From: Marinifilaceae bacterium
GTDB taxonomy: Bacteria > Bacteroidota > Bacteroidia > Bacteroidales > Marinifilaceae
DNA: 64,000 nt
Assembly (NCBI GenBank): GCA_017936285.1
Contig: JAGBFU010000054.1
Location: 1 to 64,000, forward strand
Direction: 5' to 3'
The position numbers were made by a program, and so were the translations under genes. Below, piece by piece: positions 7,751 through 15,916 of this stretch. Numbering within the stretch: the stretch's first letter is position 1; every line of letters begins with the position of its first letter. A model generated the notes under the pieces. The model made no database searches, was not told the DNA's origin, and saw only the letters and a list, made by a program, of their open reading frames with translations.

Positions 7751-8620
7751 ATGGGAAAGTATGAATTGAACAAGAATTTGGCCCAGATGCTAAAGGGCGG
7801 AGTTATTATGGATGTTACCAATGCTGAGCAGGCTAAGTTGGCCGAGGCTGCAGGAGCTTGTGCTGTAATGGCGTTGGAGCGCGTTCCATCGGATATTCGT
7901 CGCGACGGAGGAATTGCCAGAATGTCTGATCCCAAGATGATTAAAGAGATTCAAGAGGCCGTTTCAATTCCGGTCATGGCAAAGGTTCGTATTGGTCACT
8001 TTGTTGAGGCTCAAATTCTTCAAGCAATTGGAATCGATTATATTGATGAGAGCGAGGTATTGACACCTGCTGATAATGTATATCACTGTGATAAGACTCA
8101 GTTCGATGTTCCATTTGTATGTGGTGCAAGAAACTTGGGTGAGGCTCTTCGTAGAATTGGCGAGGGTGCATCAATGATCCGTACCAAGGGAGAGGCCGGT
8201 ACAGGCGATGTTGTTGAGGCTGTAACTCACATGCGTCAAATGAACGAGGATATCCGTCGAGTTGTAAGTGCAGGAAAAGAGGAGCTTATGACAATCGCTA
8301 AGGAGTTTGGTGCTCCATACGATTTGGTTCTTTATGTACACGAGAACGGAAAGTTGCCTGTTGTAAACTTTGCTGCTGGTGGAATTGCAACTCCTGCCGA
8401 TGCTGCTCTTATGATGCAGTTGGGCTCTGAAGGAGTATTCGTTGGTTCCGGAATCTTCAAATCCGGCGATCCTGAGCGCAGAGCAAAAGCAATTGTACAG
8501 GCTGTAACATATTACAACGATCCTGTAAAACTTGCTGAGCTTTCAGAGGATTTGGGAGAGCCTATGTCAGGACAGCCTGCAAGTGCAGTTGCAGACAAAT
8601 ACGCACAGCGCGGTTGGTAA
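7751..8620 (+). CDS. pdxS: Pyridoxal 5'-phosphate synthase, lyase subunit
   Basis: A 289-aa TIM-barrel subunit that makes PLP from ribose 5-phosphate, glyceraldehyde 3-phosphate and ammonia supplied by PdxT (DXP-independent pathway). Hallmarks: [19 protein letters not shown] (about 10-28), [20 protein letters not shown], the catalytic-Lys segment [12 protein letters not shown] (about 75-86), and [12 protein letters not shown]. The stop and the pdxT start share a base (TAATG), implying translational coupling and 1:1 expression of the complex. Confidence 0.97.
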   Translation: MGKYELNKNLAQMLKGGVIMDVTNAEQAKLAEAAGACAVMALERVPSDIRRDGGIARMSDPKMIKEIQEAVSIPVMAKVRIGHFVEAQILQAIGIDYIDESEVLTPADNVYHCDKTQFDVPFVCGARNLGEALRRIGEGASMIRTKGEAGTGDVVEAVTHMRQMNEDIRRVVSAGKEELMTIAKEFGAPYDLVLYVHENGKLPVVNFAAGGIATPADAALMMQLGSEGVFVGSGIFKSGDPERRAKAIVQAVTYYNDPVKLAELSEDLGEPMSGQPASAVADKYAQRGW

Positions 8621-9189
8621 TGAAGATAGGAGTATTAGGGTTTCAAGGAGCATTCCTTGAACATGAACGTCATATTCAACAGCTTGGTCACCAGGCTGTT
8701 GATGTTCGTTATATAGAGCAGCTTGATCAAATCGATGCAATTATTCTTCCCGGAGGTGAAAGCACCACGATGGGAAAATTGTTAGATAGAACAGGCATGA
8801 AGGAGCCTCTTATAGCGAAAATCAAGGCAGGAATGCCTGCATGGGGAACTTGTGCAGGAATGATTCTTTTGGCAGAGCGTATCGAGAATGATAGCGTGAA
8901 GCATTTGGGATTGATGGATATTACTGTTCGTCGAAATGCCTATGGCCGTCAAATAGATAGCTTTGATACCGAGTGTATGATTCCTGAGGTGAGCAGTGAG
9001 CCAATACCATTGGTATTTATTCGCGCTCCGTTCGTAACAGAGGTTGGTAGTGGAGTTAAGGTGCTTTGCGAGGTGAATGGTAATATTGTTGCAGTACGCC
9101 AGGGCCACCTTCTTGGAACCTCGTTCCACCCTGAGCTTACAAACAATTTGTCGTTCCTGCGCTATTTTATCTCAATGATAGAGAAGTAG
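8620..9189 (+). CDS. pdxT: Pyridoxal 5'-phosphate synthase, glutaminase subunit
   Basis: A 189-aa class-I glutamine amidotransferase that releases ammonia from glutamine for PdxS. The triad is intact: nucleophile C78 in WGTCAGM, and H170 and E172 in [11 protein letters not shown]. The glutamine-binding loop [11 protein letters not shown] is near 45-55. The ATG at 8620 gives the normal [10 protein letters not shown] start; a TTG two codons upstream is not needed. A bidirectional terminator follows. Confidence 0.97.
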   Translation: MKIGVLGFQGAFLEHERHIQQLGHQAVDVRYIEQLDQIDAIILPGGESTTMGKLLDRTGMKEPLIAKIKAGMPAWGTCAGMILLAERIENDSVKHLGLMDITVRRNAYGRQIDSFDTECMIPEVSSEPIPLVFIRAPFVTEVGSGVKVLCEVNGNIVAVRQGHLLGTSFHPELTNNLSFLRYFISMIEK

Positions 9190-9211
9190 AAGCAGGATGA
9201 ATCTTATAAAT

Positions 9212-9247
9212 AAAAGAGAGCCGCAATTTTTGGTTGCGGCTCTCTTG
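9212..9247. terminator. Bidirectional terminator between pdxT and PepSY genes
   Basis: A 13-bp stem (9214-9226 with 9234-9246, 7-nt loop) lies between converging genes. On the minus strand it runs into TTTTATTTATAA. The plus-strand tail is weaker. Confidence 0.75.
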
Positions 9248-9255
9248 CTATAAAG

Positions 9256-9771
9256 TTACTTAGGATACTCCTGGGTGATGAATGCTCTGTAGTCAGGGTC
9301 ACGATCTCCGGTGGTTTTGTATAGCTCTCCATCGGCCTTGTAGTATAGAACACGCTCTCTCTCAGAATTTCTTTGTTCAACATCCACAATATAGATTGTT
9401 GCATATACCGGACGGGTAATTACGTCAACATCGTCGGCATACCAATCTTTGTACTCTCCGCTCTCAAACGAATTTTGGATCTCCTCGGGAAGTTGATTGT
9501 ATGCAATGTCGCTTACTGTTAGTTTCCAGTCGCCATCATTGTCAATCCATACCTCTTTCTCGCTTCTATCCTCGGCATTGTAAAAGTCTGCCACATAGTA
9601 GCCGTGAACCAACTCCCACTCTACAAAGTTAGCGTCAGGGAATAACTCTGTTAATGTATTCTTTACAGGTGTAGGAACTTTACTTGTCTTTACATCTTTG
9701 TCGTCATCCGAACAAGCAACTAAACTTGCTAACGGTAACAACAGTGCCAATAGTCTTAAATAGTTTTTCAT
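9256..9771 (-). CDS. PepSY-like (DUF2874) lipoprotein
   Basis: A 171-aa exported lipoprotein: signal peptide and lipobox LVAC (Cys about 20), then an acidic linker and PepSY-like repeats (PTPVKNTLTELFPDANFVEW... and LPEEIQNSFES...). Proteins of this family sit in the Bacteroidota periplasm or at the outer membrane and often neighbour two-component systems; their molecular role is not established. It follows a second PepSY-like gene by 47 bp, downstream of a histidine kinase/response regulator pair on the same strand. Ligand or target unknown. Confidence 0.82.
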   Translation of the reverse strand: MKNYLRLLALLLPLASLVACSDDDKDVKTSKVPTPVKNTLTELFPDANFVEWELVHGYYVADFYNAEDRSEKEVWIDNDGDWKLTVSDIAYNQLPEEIQNSFESGEYKDWYADDVDVITRPVYATIYIVDVEQRNSERERVLYYKADGELYKTTGDRDPDYRAFITQEYPK

Positions 9772-9818
9772 GGTTGCTTTGTTTAAAGGGTGAATACTTA
9801 TTTTAGTCGATAATTTTA

Positions 9819-10250
9819 TCAGTCGTCTATGTCGATTAATCTGTACTTCTTGTCAAATGTTAACTCCAATCTGTTTGACAACTCAATGTCGTAATTGTCC
9901 TCGCGATCAATCTTCAGGATTTTTGTGTCAGGATATCTCTTAGCCACATACTCGGTAATCTGTTTTGGAACAATAGCCGCCGGTACCGCTCCCTTTCTGC
10001 ACTCAACATCTTTCCACTCTCCATCGCCCGAGAATTCAAGTTTTGTACCATCAACCAACATTACCTCGTACTCTGAGTAGAAGAAATCAACATCTTTTTT
10101 TGCGTACGATAACTCGTAGTTTGGAAAGTGTGTCTGAATGAATTTCTGAGCCTTCTCTGGTAACTCATTGAAGTCAATAGCTCTGTCGTTGTCTGCAAAA
10201 GCAACTCCTGCAAATAGGGTTACTAACAATAGTGTGAATAGTTTTTTCAT
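9819..10250 (-). CDS. PepSY-like (DUF2874) periplasmic protein
   Basis: A 143-aa protein with a cleavable signal peptide (MKKLFTLLLVTLFAGVAFA, no lipobox Cys) and two PepSY-like units: LPEKAQKFIQTHFPNYELSY followed by a strand-rich segment with GDGEWKDVEC, and VPKQITEYVAKRYPDTKILK. It is probably co-transcribed with the lipoprotein at 9256-9771. A near-consensus box CAACTTTG (10296-10303, minus strand) could be its own promoter, separate from the kinase gene 114 bp upstream. Confidence 0.82.
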   Translation of the reverse strand: MKKLFTLLLVTLFAGVAFADNDRAIDFNELPEKAQKFIQTHFPNYELSYAKKDVDFFYSEYEVMLVDGTKLEFSGDGEWKDVECRKGAVPAAIVPKQITEYVAKRYPDTKILKIDREDNYDIELSNRLELTFDKKYRLIDIDD

Positions 10251-10364
10251 CTTTTCAGTTTTTTAATTGTTTATACTCTTTCTATCTTTCGAAAGCAAAG
10301 TTGAAGAGCAATTCTGAAAAGAATTTGAAATATTCGGCTATTTTTGAAAAAAAACCACTTTTTT

Positions 10365-11633
10365 TTAAAAATCTACCCTAAAATGGTGCATTCCATCAAA
10401 AAAACGGTATGTAAGTTTGAAATTATAGTACCTGCATATAGCTTTACTCAATGCTAATCCCAATCCCAGTGAACCCGCGTTCTTATTGCCTTGATAGAAT
10501 CGGTCAAAGATATGTTCTGCGTCTAAAGGTTCCAAACCTTGGTTAGAAACAATAAAAGAGTTGTTTCTTAGTTCAATATTAATAGAGCCTCCTTCAAGTG
10601 AATGTATAAAGCTATTCTTTATAAGGTTAGAAATTAGGGTTGTGGCTAACGATTCGTTCATATTGACAGCAAAATACTCCACTATATTCTCAGAACACTC
10701 TATATTGCGCACTTCGTATATCTCTTTATATTGTTCTAAGCTTTCGTGAACAATCTGTGAGATATTAACTGTAACGCTCTCGGGGAATTGTCCGTTGTCA
10801 ATTTTTGTCAGCAGAAGCAGGGTGCTGTTTAAACGAGCAGCCCTCTTTGCTGTTCGCTGAATCTTAAACAGTTCGCTCATCTGCTCCTCAGAAAGGTTGA
10901 CATTGTCAATAAGCCACTCTGTTCTATTTCCAATAATGGCAAGCGGAGTCTGCAACTCGTGCGATGCATTGCCAATAAACTGCTTCTGCTGTTCAAAAAT
11001 CTTTTCAGAACGTTCAATTGCACTTTGCGCAGCTATATTCAATTTACGAAACTCTTGAACAGATGTTTCAGAAAGTTCCATAGAGAAGTTTGTGCCGGGT
11101 TTATATCTATCCAAACAGTTTAGCAGTACATATAATGGACGCATTGTAATTACAAAGAGCCACATGGCAACTCCAATAATGGAGATAAATAGCAAGACAA
11201 ACAAAAAGATTATCCACCAAAAGATAGCTCCCATTAGGTCCGCTCTTTCAAATGTTGGAGTAAGAACCTCTAATTCATAAAAGGTACCCGTAGCATCTTG
11301 AAAAATGATATTGAGTACTCGTGCAGGCTCGTTTTCGTTTTTTGCGTCAATATATACTTTGCGGTCTGAATAGCGCAGGCGGGGGGTGTTGTTTACATAG
11401 TTGGAGTCAACAACTTTGATAGAGTAACTGTTATTTGTGCCATCGCTCATATCAGGCATCTCAACTCCTGCAAGTTTACGGCTTATAATTGTAGAGGCAT
11501 AATCTTCAAGAGAGTCATCGGCCTCGTCGTTTATCTCATCGACCATTCTGTAGTAGAAAAGAACCGCCCATATTGACATCAATATCAATAGGAGTAATGA
11601 GAGTCGTATGGCTATCTTGTACTTTAGTTTCAT
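10365..11633 (-). CDS. Sensor histidine kinase
   Basis: A 422-aa membrane kinase: TM1 near 11-29, a periplasmic sensor of roughly 110 residues, TM2 near 138-163, then the DHp domain with phospho-acceptor His in NASHELQTPLAI and a HATPase domain with N box NLIKNSFIHS and G box SLGLGLALSK. The sensor shows no recognised domain. It begins 3 bp after the stop of the response regulator, so the two are one operon and a cognate pair. The adjacent PepSY genes are candidate targets or sensing partners (inference). Confidence 0.92.
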   Translation of the reverse strand: MKLKYKIAIRLSLLLLILMSIWAVLFYYRMVDEINDEADDSLEDYASTIISRKLAGVEMPDMSDGTNNSYSIKVVDSNYVNNTPRLRYSDRKVYIDAKNENEPARVLNIIFQDATGTFYELEVLTPTFERADLMGAIFWWIIFLFVLLFISIIGVAMWLFVITMRPLYVLLNCLDRYKPGTNFSMELSETSVQEFRKLNIAAQSAIERSEKIFEQQKQFIGNASHELQTPLAIIGNRTEWLIDNVNLSEEQMSELFKIQRTAKRAARLNSTLLLLTKIDNGQFPESVTVNISQIVHESLEQYKEIYEVRNIECSENIVEYFAVNMNESLATTLISNLIKNSFIHSLEGGSINIELRNNSFIVSNQGLEPLDAEHIFDRFYQGNKNAGSLGLGLALSKAICRYYNFKLTYRFFDGMHHFRVDF

Positions 11634-11636
11634 ACT

Positions 11637-12314
11637 CTATTTTATTATCAATTTATATCCAAATCCATATACTGCGCTAATCTCGATGGTTGCACCTGCC
11701 CCCTCTAATTTTCTTCTAAGATTCTTTATCTGAGCATAGACAAATTGAAAGTTGTCGGAGTCATCGGCATAGTCACCCCAGACCGATTCCGCCAGTACCC
11801 CTTTATCTATTACGTGCGAGGGCCTCTGCATGAAGTATAGAAGAATATCGAACTCTTTTTTTACCAGCTTAATCTCTGTTCCCTCGATCTCTACCCTGCG
11901 ACTATCGGGGTGCAGGGTAACATTGCCCAATTCAATAGTAAACTCTCCGTGCGAGCGACCTCGCCTAAGAACGCTTTTGACGCGGGCAATCAACTCGGAT
12001 ATATGAAATGGTTTTGCAAGATAGTCATCGGCACCCAAATCCAAACCGGTAACTTTGTCTTCAATGGAGTTACGGGCAGATATAATGATTACATTCTCAC
12101 GCTTTTTAAGGTTGCGGATGTGTTCAAGTAGTTTCAGGCCGCTTCCGTCGGGTAGCATTATATCGAGTAAGATGCAATCGTAAGTGTAGCCGGCGATTTT
12201 TGAGTCGGCTTGCATATAGGTGGAGGCACTTTCGACAATGTAACGCTCCCCTTCTAGTGCGCGACATATAATCTCGCGCAATGAGTTGTCGTCTTCTATT
12301 ACTAAAATTTTCAT
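11637..12314 (-). CDS. OmpR/PhoB-family response regulator
   Basis: A 225-aa protein: receiver domain with acidic pocket IEDD (7-9), phospho-acceptor D51 in ILLDIMLPDGSG and Lys in LAKPFH, followed by a winged-helix domain (about 125-225) ending VYGFGYKLI. The ATG at 12314 gives the canonical MKILVIEDD start; an upstream TTG is in frame but not needed. It is the first gene of the operon with the kinase. Regulated genes are unknown; the PepSY genes downstream are the natural candidates. Confidence 0.93.
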   Translation of the reverse strand: MKILVIEDDNSLREIICRALEGERYIVESASTYMQADSKIAGYTYDCILLDIMLPDGSGLKLLEHIRNLKKRENVIIISARNSIEDKVTGLDLGADDYLAKPFHISELIARVKSVLRRGRSHGEFTIELGNVTLHPDSRRVEIEGTEIKLVKKEFDILLYFMQRPSHVIDKGVLAESVWGDYADDSDNFQFVYAQIKNLRRKLEGAGATIEISAVYGFGYKLIIK

Positions 12315-12362
12315 GGTCAAAAATACAATTTTTTTATTTCAGCGCAAATAGAGCGGGTAGAA

Positions 12363-12394
12363 ATTGAGAATCTGAATTTTTAATTTTAAATTTG
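12363..12394 (+). promoter_or_regulatory. Promoter of pyrE
   Basis: TAAATTTG (12387-12394) matches the -7 consensus. ATTG (12363-12366) is a partial -33 element 20 bp upstream. The pyrE ATG is 47 bp downstream. Confidence 0.5.
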
Positions 12395-12440
12395 CGAAAC
12401 GATGTAATATGTATTGATATTAATTCTAAAACAAAATATT

Positions 12441-13070
12441 ATGAGTACAGTAGCAGAGAGCGTAGCCCAGCACTTGTTGGACATTAAGGCTATCAAATTA
12501 AGCCCATCAGAACCATTTACATGGGCATCAGGGTGGAAATCTCCTATCTATTGTGATAATCGTAAGACATTATCATATCCAAAGGTACGTGACTATATCA
12601 AAGAGCAGTTTGCTGCAGCTATTAAGGAGAAGTATCCAGAGGTAGAGGTTATTGCAGGAGTTGCCACAGGAGCTATTGCTCAGGGAGTATTGGTTGCTCA
12701 GGAGTTGGATTTGCCATTTATCTATATCCGCTCTTCAGCAAAGAATCATGGATTGGAGAATCTTATTGAGGGTGCTTATACCCCTGGTCAGAAGGTGGTG
12801 GTAATCGAGGACTTGATCTCAACCGGAGGTTCAAGTTTGCAGGCAGTTGAGGCTCTTCGCAATGCAGGTTGCGAGGTGTTGGGAATGTTGGCAATTTTTA
12901 CATACGGATTCCAGAAGGCTGTTGATAACTTTACCGCAGCTAATTGTCAGGTAGATACTTTGAGTAACTACAATGCAATGATTGATCTTGCAGTTAAGGA
13001 GGGTTATGTAAAACCTGAGGAGGTTGAGAAGTTGAAAGCATGGCGTGTAAGTCCTGAAACATATAAGTAA
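12441..13070 (+). CDS. pyrE: Orotate phosphoribosyltransferase
   Basis: A 209-aa enzyme that joins orotate to PRPP to give OMP in pyrimidine synthesis. The start ATG at 12441 (MSTVAESVAQHLL) is chosen over an in-frame start 27 bp upstream, which would add a non-conserved tail. Motifs: FTWASGWKSPIYCDNR near the N-terminus, GVATGAIAQGVLVAQ, and the PRPP-binding loop VVVIEDLISTGGSSLQA (about 115-131). It is followed 13 bp later by an SRPBCC gene, an arrangement common in Bacteroides-type genomes. Confidence 0.96.
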   Translation: MSTVAESVAQHLLDIKAIKLSPSEPFTWASGWKSPIYCDNRKTLSYPKVRDYIKEQFAAAIKEKYPEVEVIAGVATGAIAQGVLVAQELDLPFIYIRSSAKNHGLENLIEGAYTPGQKVVVIEDLISTGGSSLQAVEALRNAGCEVLGMLAIFTYGFQKAVDNFTAANCQVDTLSNYNAMIDLAVKEGYVKPEEVEKLKAWRVSPETYK

Positions 13071-13083
13071 ACTTTTCTGTACT

Positions 13084-13575
13084 ATGGCAAAAGTTGAGGT
13101 AGTTAGCAATGTTGTAAAAATCAATCAGGCTATTGGCGACATTTACGGTTTCCTTTCTGATTTTAATAGAATCGGTGCGCTTGTCAATATGGTAAGACAG
13201 ATGGGCAATATGGATAATATGGCTCAGATGGCCGGTGCGAAGGCCGATGATATGAAGAAGGCGAAGGAGATGATTGAGAATGTTCGCTTTACCGACGATG
13301 TTTGCTACATTCAAATTAAGAATATGGGCGAGATTGCTCTTCAGATTTTAGAGCGCGAAGAGCCAAAATTGATAAAGTTGGGTGGGGTGGTGCCATTTGA
13401 GTACTACTTATGGATTCAACTTATTTCCGATGCCCCATACGAGACTCGTTTACGTGTAACTTTCCGTGGCGAGATGAATATGATTTATAAGATGATGCTT
13501 AAGGGAAAGTTGGAGCAGGGCATCAATGGCTTTGCAGATGCTCTGAGCAAAATTCCTTACTCAATGTTCCGATAA
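13084..13575 (+). CDS. SRPBCC-superfamily protein
   Basis: A 163-aa protein with the helix-grip START/Bet v1 layout. The N-terminal strand and helix (VVKINQAIGDIYGFLSDFNR) are followed by a Met-rich helix with repeated MG/MA (about 38-60) and a C-terminal long helix ending DALSKIPYSMF. Such proteins bind hydrophobic ligands, but no ligand can be named. It is probably co-transcribed with pyrE and ends before a strong terminator. Function unassigned. Confidence 0.75.
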   Translation: MAKVEVVSNVVKINQAIGDIYGFLSDFNRIGALVNMVRQMGNMDNMAQMAGAKADDMKKAKEMIENVRFTDDVCYIQIKNMGEIALQILEREEPKLIKLGGVVPFEYYLWIQLISDAPYETRLRVTFRGEMNMIYKMMLKGKLEQGINGFADALSKIPYSMFR

Positions 13576-13601
13576 AGCAAGAAGTTCGGTACAAAAAATT
13601 G

Positions 13602-13634
13602 GGGGTGGTAGCAGTTGCTATCACCCCTATTTTC
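13602..13634 (+). terminator. Intrinsic terminator of the pyrE operon
   Basis: A 12-bp stem (13602-13613 with 13616-13627, one G-T pair) is followed by TATTTTCTC. It also lies just beyond the stop of the minus-strand remnant at 13636. Confidence 0.8.
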
Positions 13635-13635
13635 T

Positions 13636-13999
13636 CTATAAAGGAGAATTTTTTAATCCAATGTTGGATATAAATTTTAATATGCCATTGACAACCTCTA
13701 TTTTATGCAATGTTCTGGACATTGATATCCCTTCATTTGTTGATCCCCATTCATCACCTAAAATAATTTCAAGCGAGGATTCAGAGTGCTTTGTAAATGA
13801 TTCAACGTCGAACCTTTGATTAAAGACAATATTGATGGATGATTCACTAACCAATACAATAGTGAGCAATCCCATGGTACCATCGCCATATCCTTGTGTT
13901 CTAAAGAATAATAATTTTGAGCTATTTGATAGTTCCACTTCTAAGAAGTTGTATGAAATTTTGTATTTATCGCGCCAGGGAAGCCATGGGTCTTGATTG
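13636..13999 (-). pseudogene. C-terminal remnant of a second Sel1-type family protein
   Basis: About 120 codons are open after the stop of the 14006-14743 gene but have no ATG (only a GTG at 13938). The translation resembles the C-terminus of the 682-aa protein at 15917-17965: SSKLLFFRTQ, LTIVLV, INIVFNQRFD and EVVNGILKFI here align in order with DSRLIFLRSR, CTIILL, ATIVFNQLID and ESKDGILYHF there. The N-terminal four fifths, including the Sel1 repeats, are missing. I read it as a decayed copy left after duplication and deletion; a short expressed protein from GTG is less likely. Confidence 0.6.
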
Positions 14000-14005
14000 T
14001 TATTC

Positions 14006-14743
14006 TCAGTATGTGATGGAGCCTATCTTTGTTTCTGTGCCATTCCAGATGTCAGTACCATTAGTTCCCCAATATGATATGGGATAGTCTTGTGGATAGT
14101 ATTCTGTTTGTGACGATTTTACAAATTTTCCAGTTGTTGCATCAATCGTGTAAACAATATCTTTGCGTTGTGCATTTATAACGTCAGTTGATTTTATCAT
14201 AGGATATACCCATGGCGCAGTGCGAGTAGGAGTTAATTGATAAATAGTCAACTTTCCATATTCCAGACAATATTGTTTTGGAATGACAAATATTTGTTCT
14301 GATTCAATAAATTCACACTCTGCAATCTCAAGGAAATCAAGAATATCTCCATTATCATTGCATGATACTAATATTCTGCGAAAATCGTCTGCACAACGGA
14401 CGGTGAAGATAAGGAGATTGCGACTACTATTTGTTGGGGCTGCTTTGAATTTAATGGATGTAAGGATTTCCATTTGATTATAATCCATTGTTCTTGCTTG
14501 TAAATGTTGCATATCACTATACAAATCTGCGCCAATTATTTGTCCTTCTTGATGGCTAATCTGATATTTTCCTGCAAATGTATAATTGTTTGTATTATTG
14601 GATGGACTTTTGTATAATTTGTATGGATAATTTTCAGATATAGGAAGTTGCTCTATAATCTCTTTTATTGAGTGAGTCCATGCTTGAGAATATACTTGGA
14701 TAGAGCTAAGCACCATAATGCTTGTTATAATAATTCGTTTCAT
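14006..14743 (-). CDS. Secreted protein, paralogue of the 15169-15900 gene
   Basis: A 245-aa protein with a cleavable signal peptide (about 1-19, ending QVYSQA). No known domain is recognised. It aligns over its length with the 243-aa protein at 15169-15900: HSIKEIIEQLPISENYP near the N-terminus, and a C-terminal block of about 50 residues from NAQRKD to ITY that is nearly identical. In that block the motif PQDYPISYWGTNGT and then WNGTETKIG stand out. The middle is much more diverged. Probably periplasmic or surface; role unknown. It is transcribed after a shortened lipoprotein gene. Confidence 0.75.
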   Translation of the reverse strand: MKRIIITSIMVLSSIQVYSQAWTHSIKEIIEQLPISENYPYKLYKSPSNNTNNYTFAGKYQISHQEGQIIGADLYSDMQHLQARTMDYNQMEILTSIKFKAAPTNSSRNLLIFTVRCADDFRRILVSCNDNGDILDFLEIAECEFIESEQIFVIPKQYCLEYGKLTIYQLTPTRTAPWVYPMIKSTDVINAQRKDIVYTIDATTGKFVKSSQTEYYPQDYPISYWGTNGTDIWNGTETKIGSITY

Positions 14744-14811
14744 ATTTATAATTGATTTTTAGTTAATACTTACATGTTTGAGCAGATGTTGTACCATTGA
14801 AATTCCCATAG

Positions 14812-15066
14812 TTAGGGCGTACTTGTGTAATCGTCTCCGCTCTCTTCTGTGATGTTGGGGACATTAAGTGCTGTTGCAAATGTCTCAAAGTACTCCCGAG
14901 CTTCATCAATCGTGAATACCTCTTCTTTGCTTGAGAAGAAGCTATCATTGATAAAGTCACTTGTACATGAGACAATTGAAAACAATAGCACAAATAATCC
15001 GCACAGAATAAAATGCAGTCCCTTTCTACTTTTGATTATTTTTAAAAATGTAGATTTTGACCTCAT
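14812..15066 (-). CDS. Short lipoprotein, probably a truncated N-terminal stub
   Basis: About 84 aa from the ATG at 15066 (another ATG lies at 15075). A strong signal peptide ends in SIVSC, then come an acidic stretch and IDEAREYFETFATAL, a helix often seen just after the lipid anchor of larger Bacteroidota lipoproteins. The frame stops at TAA after GDDYTSTP; after it the same frame is open for only 13 codons. This suggests the N-terminus of a longer, lost lipoprotein, although a small intact lipoprotein cannot be excluded. It has its own promoter (15096-15125). Confidence 0.5.
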   Translation of the reverse strand: MRSKSTFLKIIKSRKGLHFILCGLFVLLFSIVSCTSDFINDSFFSSKEEVFTIDEAREYFETFATALNVPNITEESGDDYTSTP

Positions 15067-15095
15067 ATTGTGCATTTTATACTGTTTATGGTTGT

Positions 15096-15125
15096 CAAAG
15101 TTAGAAAAAAACATTTTAATGCAAA
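15096..15125 (-). promoter_or_regulatory. Promoter of the lipoprotein stub / 14006-14743 gene
   Basis: On the minus strand TTTG (15122-15125), 18 bp, TAACTTTG (15096-15103). It shows that the second copy of the family still has a plausible start of transcription, and it favours the start codons at 15075 or 15066 over the ATG at 15114. Confidence 0.6.
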
Positions 15126-15168
15126 TGTTTTCTCTATTTTTGTTTGTGTATTAGGTACAAATATAATA

Positions 15169-15900
15169 TCAGTATGTGATGGTTCCTATTTTTGTCTCTG
15201 TACCATTCCAAATCTCAGTACCATTAGTTCCCCAATATGATATGGGATAGTCTTGTGGATGGTATGTTGTTTCTGATGTTTTTACAAATTTTCCAGATTC
15301 AACATTTAACTGATATGTAACATCTTTTCGTTGTGCGGTGATTTTGTCCGTTTTTGTCAGTGATTCAAAGATTATTGGGTCTGGAGTTGTTGGACATAGT
15401 TCGTATATGGCAAGTATGCCTTTTCTGTATAATACGTATTGCTTTGTTATAATATTATCTTTCACATTTTTTGAGTATCCACAAACAAAAACTTCAATGG
15501 TGTCGCATAACTGGTTGTCTTTGTATACAGCGAAAATTTCTCTGCACATATCATAACCAATAGAGATTTGAACAGAAAATATATCAGGACATTGATATTG
15601 TGGATTAAATATTGGTCTATACCTGCGTCCTGCAATCACCCAGCACTTAGTATTTTTGTCCTCTATTTTGCCTTGTATATCCAAGAATCGTACAGCTCTA
15701 AGTTTTTCTATATCGTTATTGCTCATCCATCCCCACCTCCAATTGTTATCTTTATTGTTGTTTGCTTTATTTTTAAATTCACAAATGGGATATGATTCTG
15801 TAAGTGGTAACATTTCCCGCAACTCAGAGATTGAGTGTTGTCCTGCAGCATAGTTCCATGTGCATAAACAAATTACTAATATTACTAAGGCCCTTTTCAT
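15169..15900 (-). CDS. Secreted protein, partner of the Sel1-repeat protein
   Basis: A 243-aa protein with signal peptide (MKRALVILVICLCTWNYAAG). The ATG at 15900 is chosen because it begins the signal peptide and matches the length of its paralogue; the frame extends to 15957 inside the upstream gene. There is no recognised domain. The conserved features shared with the 14006-14743 protein are ISELREMLPLTESYP at the N-terminus and the long C-terminal block from TAQRKDV to ITY. It starts 16 bp after the 682-aa Sel1 protein, so the two are likely co-expressed and may act together in the envelope. Confidence 0.75.
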   Translation of the reverse strand: MKRALVILVICLCTWNYAAGQHSISELREMLPLTESYPICEFKNKANNNKDNNWRWGWMSNNDIEKLRAVRFLDIQGKIEDKNTKCWVIAGRRYRPIFNPQYQCPDIFSVQISIGYDMCREIFAVYKDNQLCDTIEVFVCGYSKNVKDNIITKQYVLYRKGILAIYELCPTTPDPIIFESLTKTDKITAQRKDVTYQLNVESGKFVKTSETTYHPQDYPISYWGTNGTEIWNGTETKIGTITY

Positions 15901-15916
15901 AATATCTGCAGTTAGT

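Noticed and set aside
14006-15900. Polymorphic toxin/immunity cluster
   Set aside because: The conserved part is C-terminal and no toxin, Rhs or immunity domain is recognised, so this label is not supported.
14006-15900. Type IX secretion C-terminal domain in B1/B2
   Set aside because: The conserved C-terminal block lacks the usual short-spaced G and K motifs of that domain and the proteins are small; not claimed.
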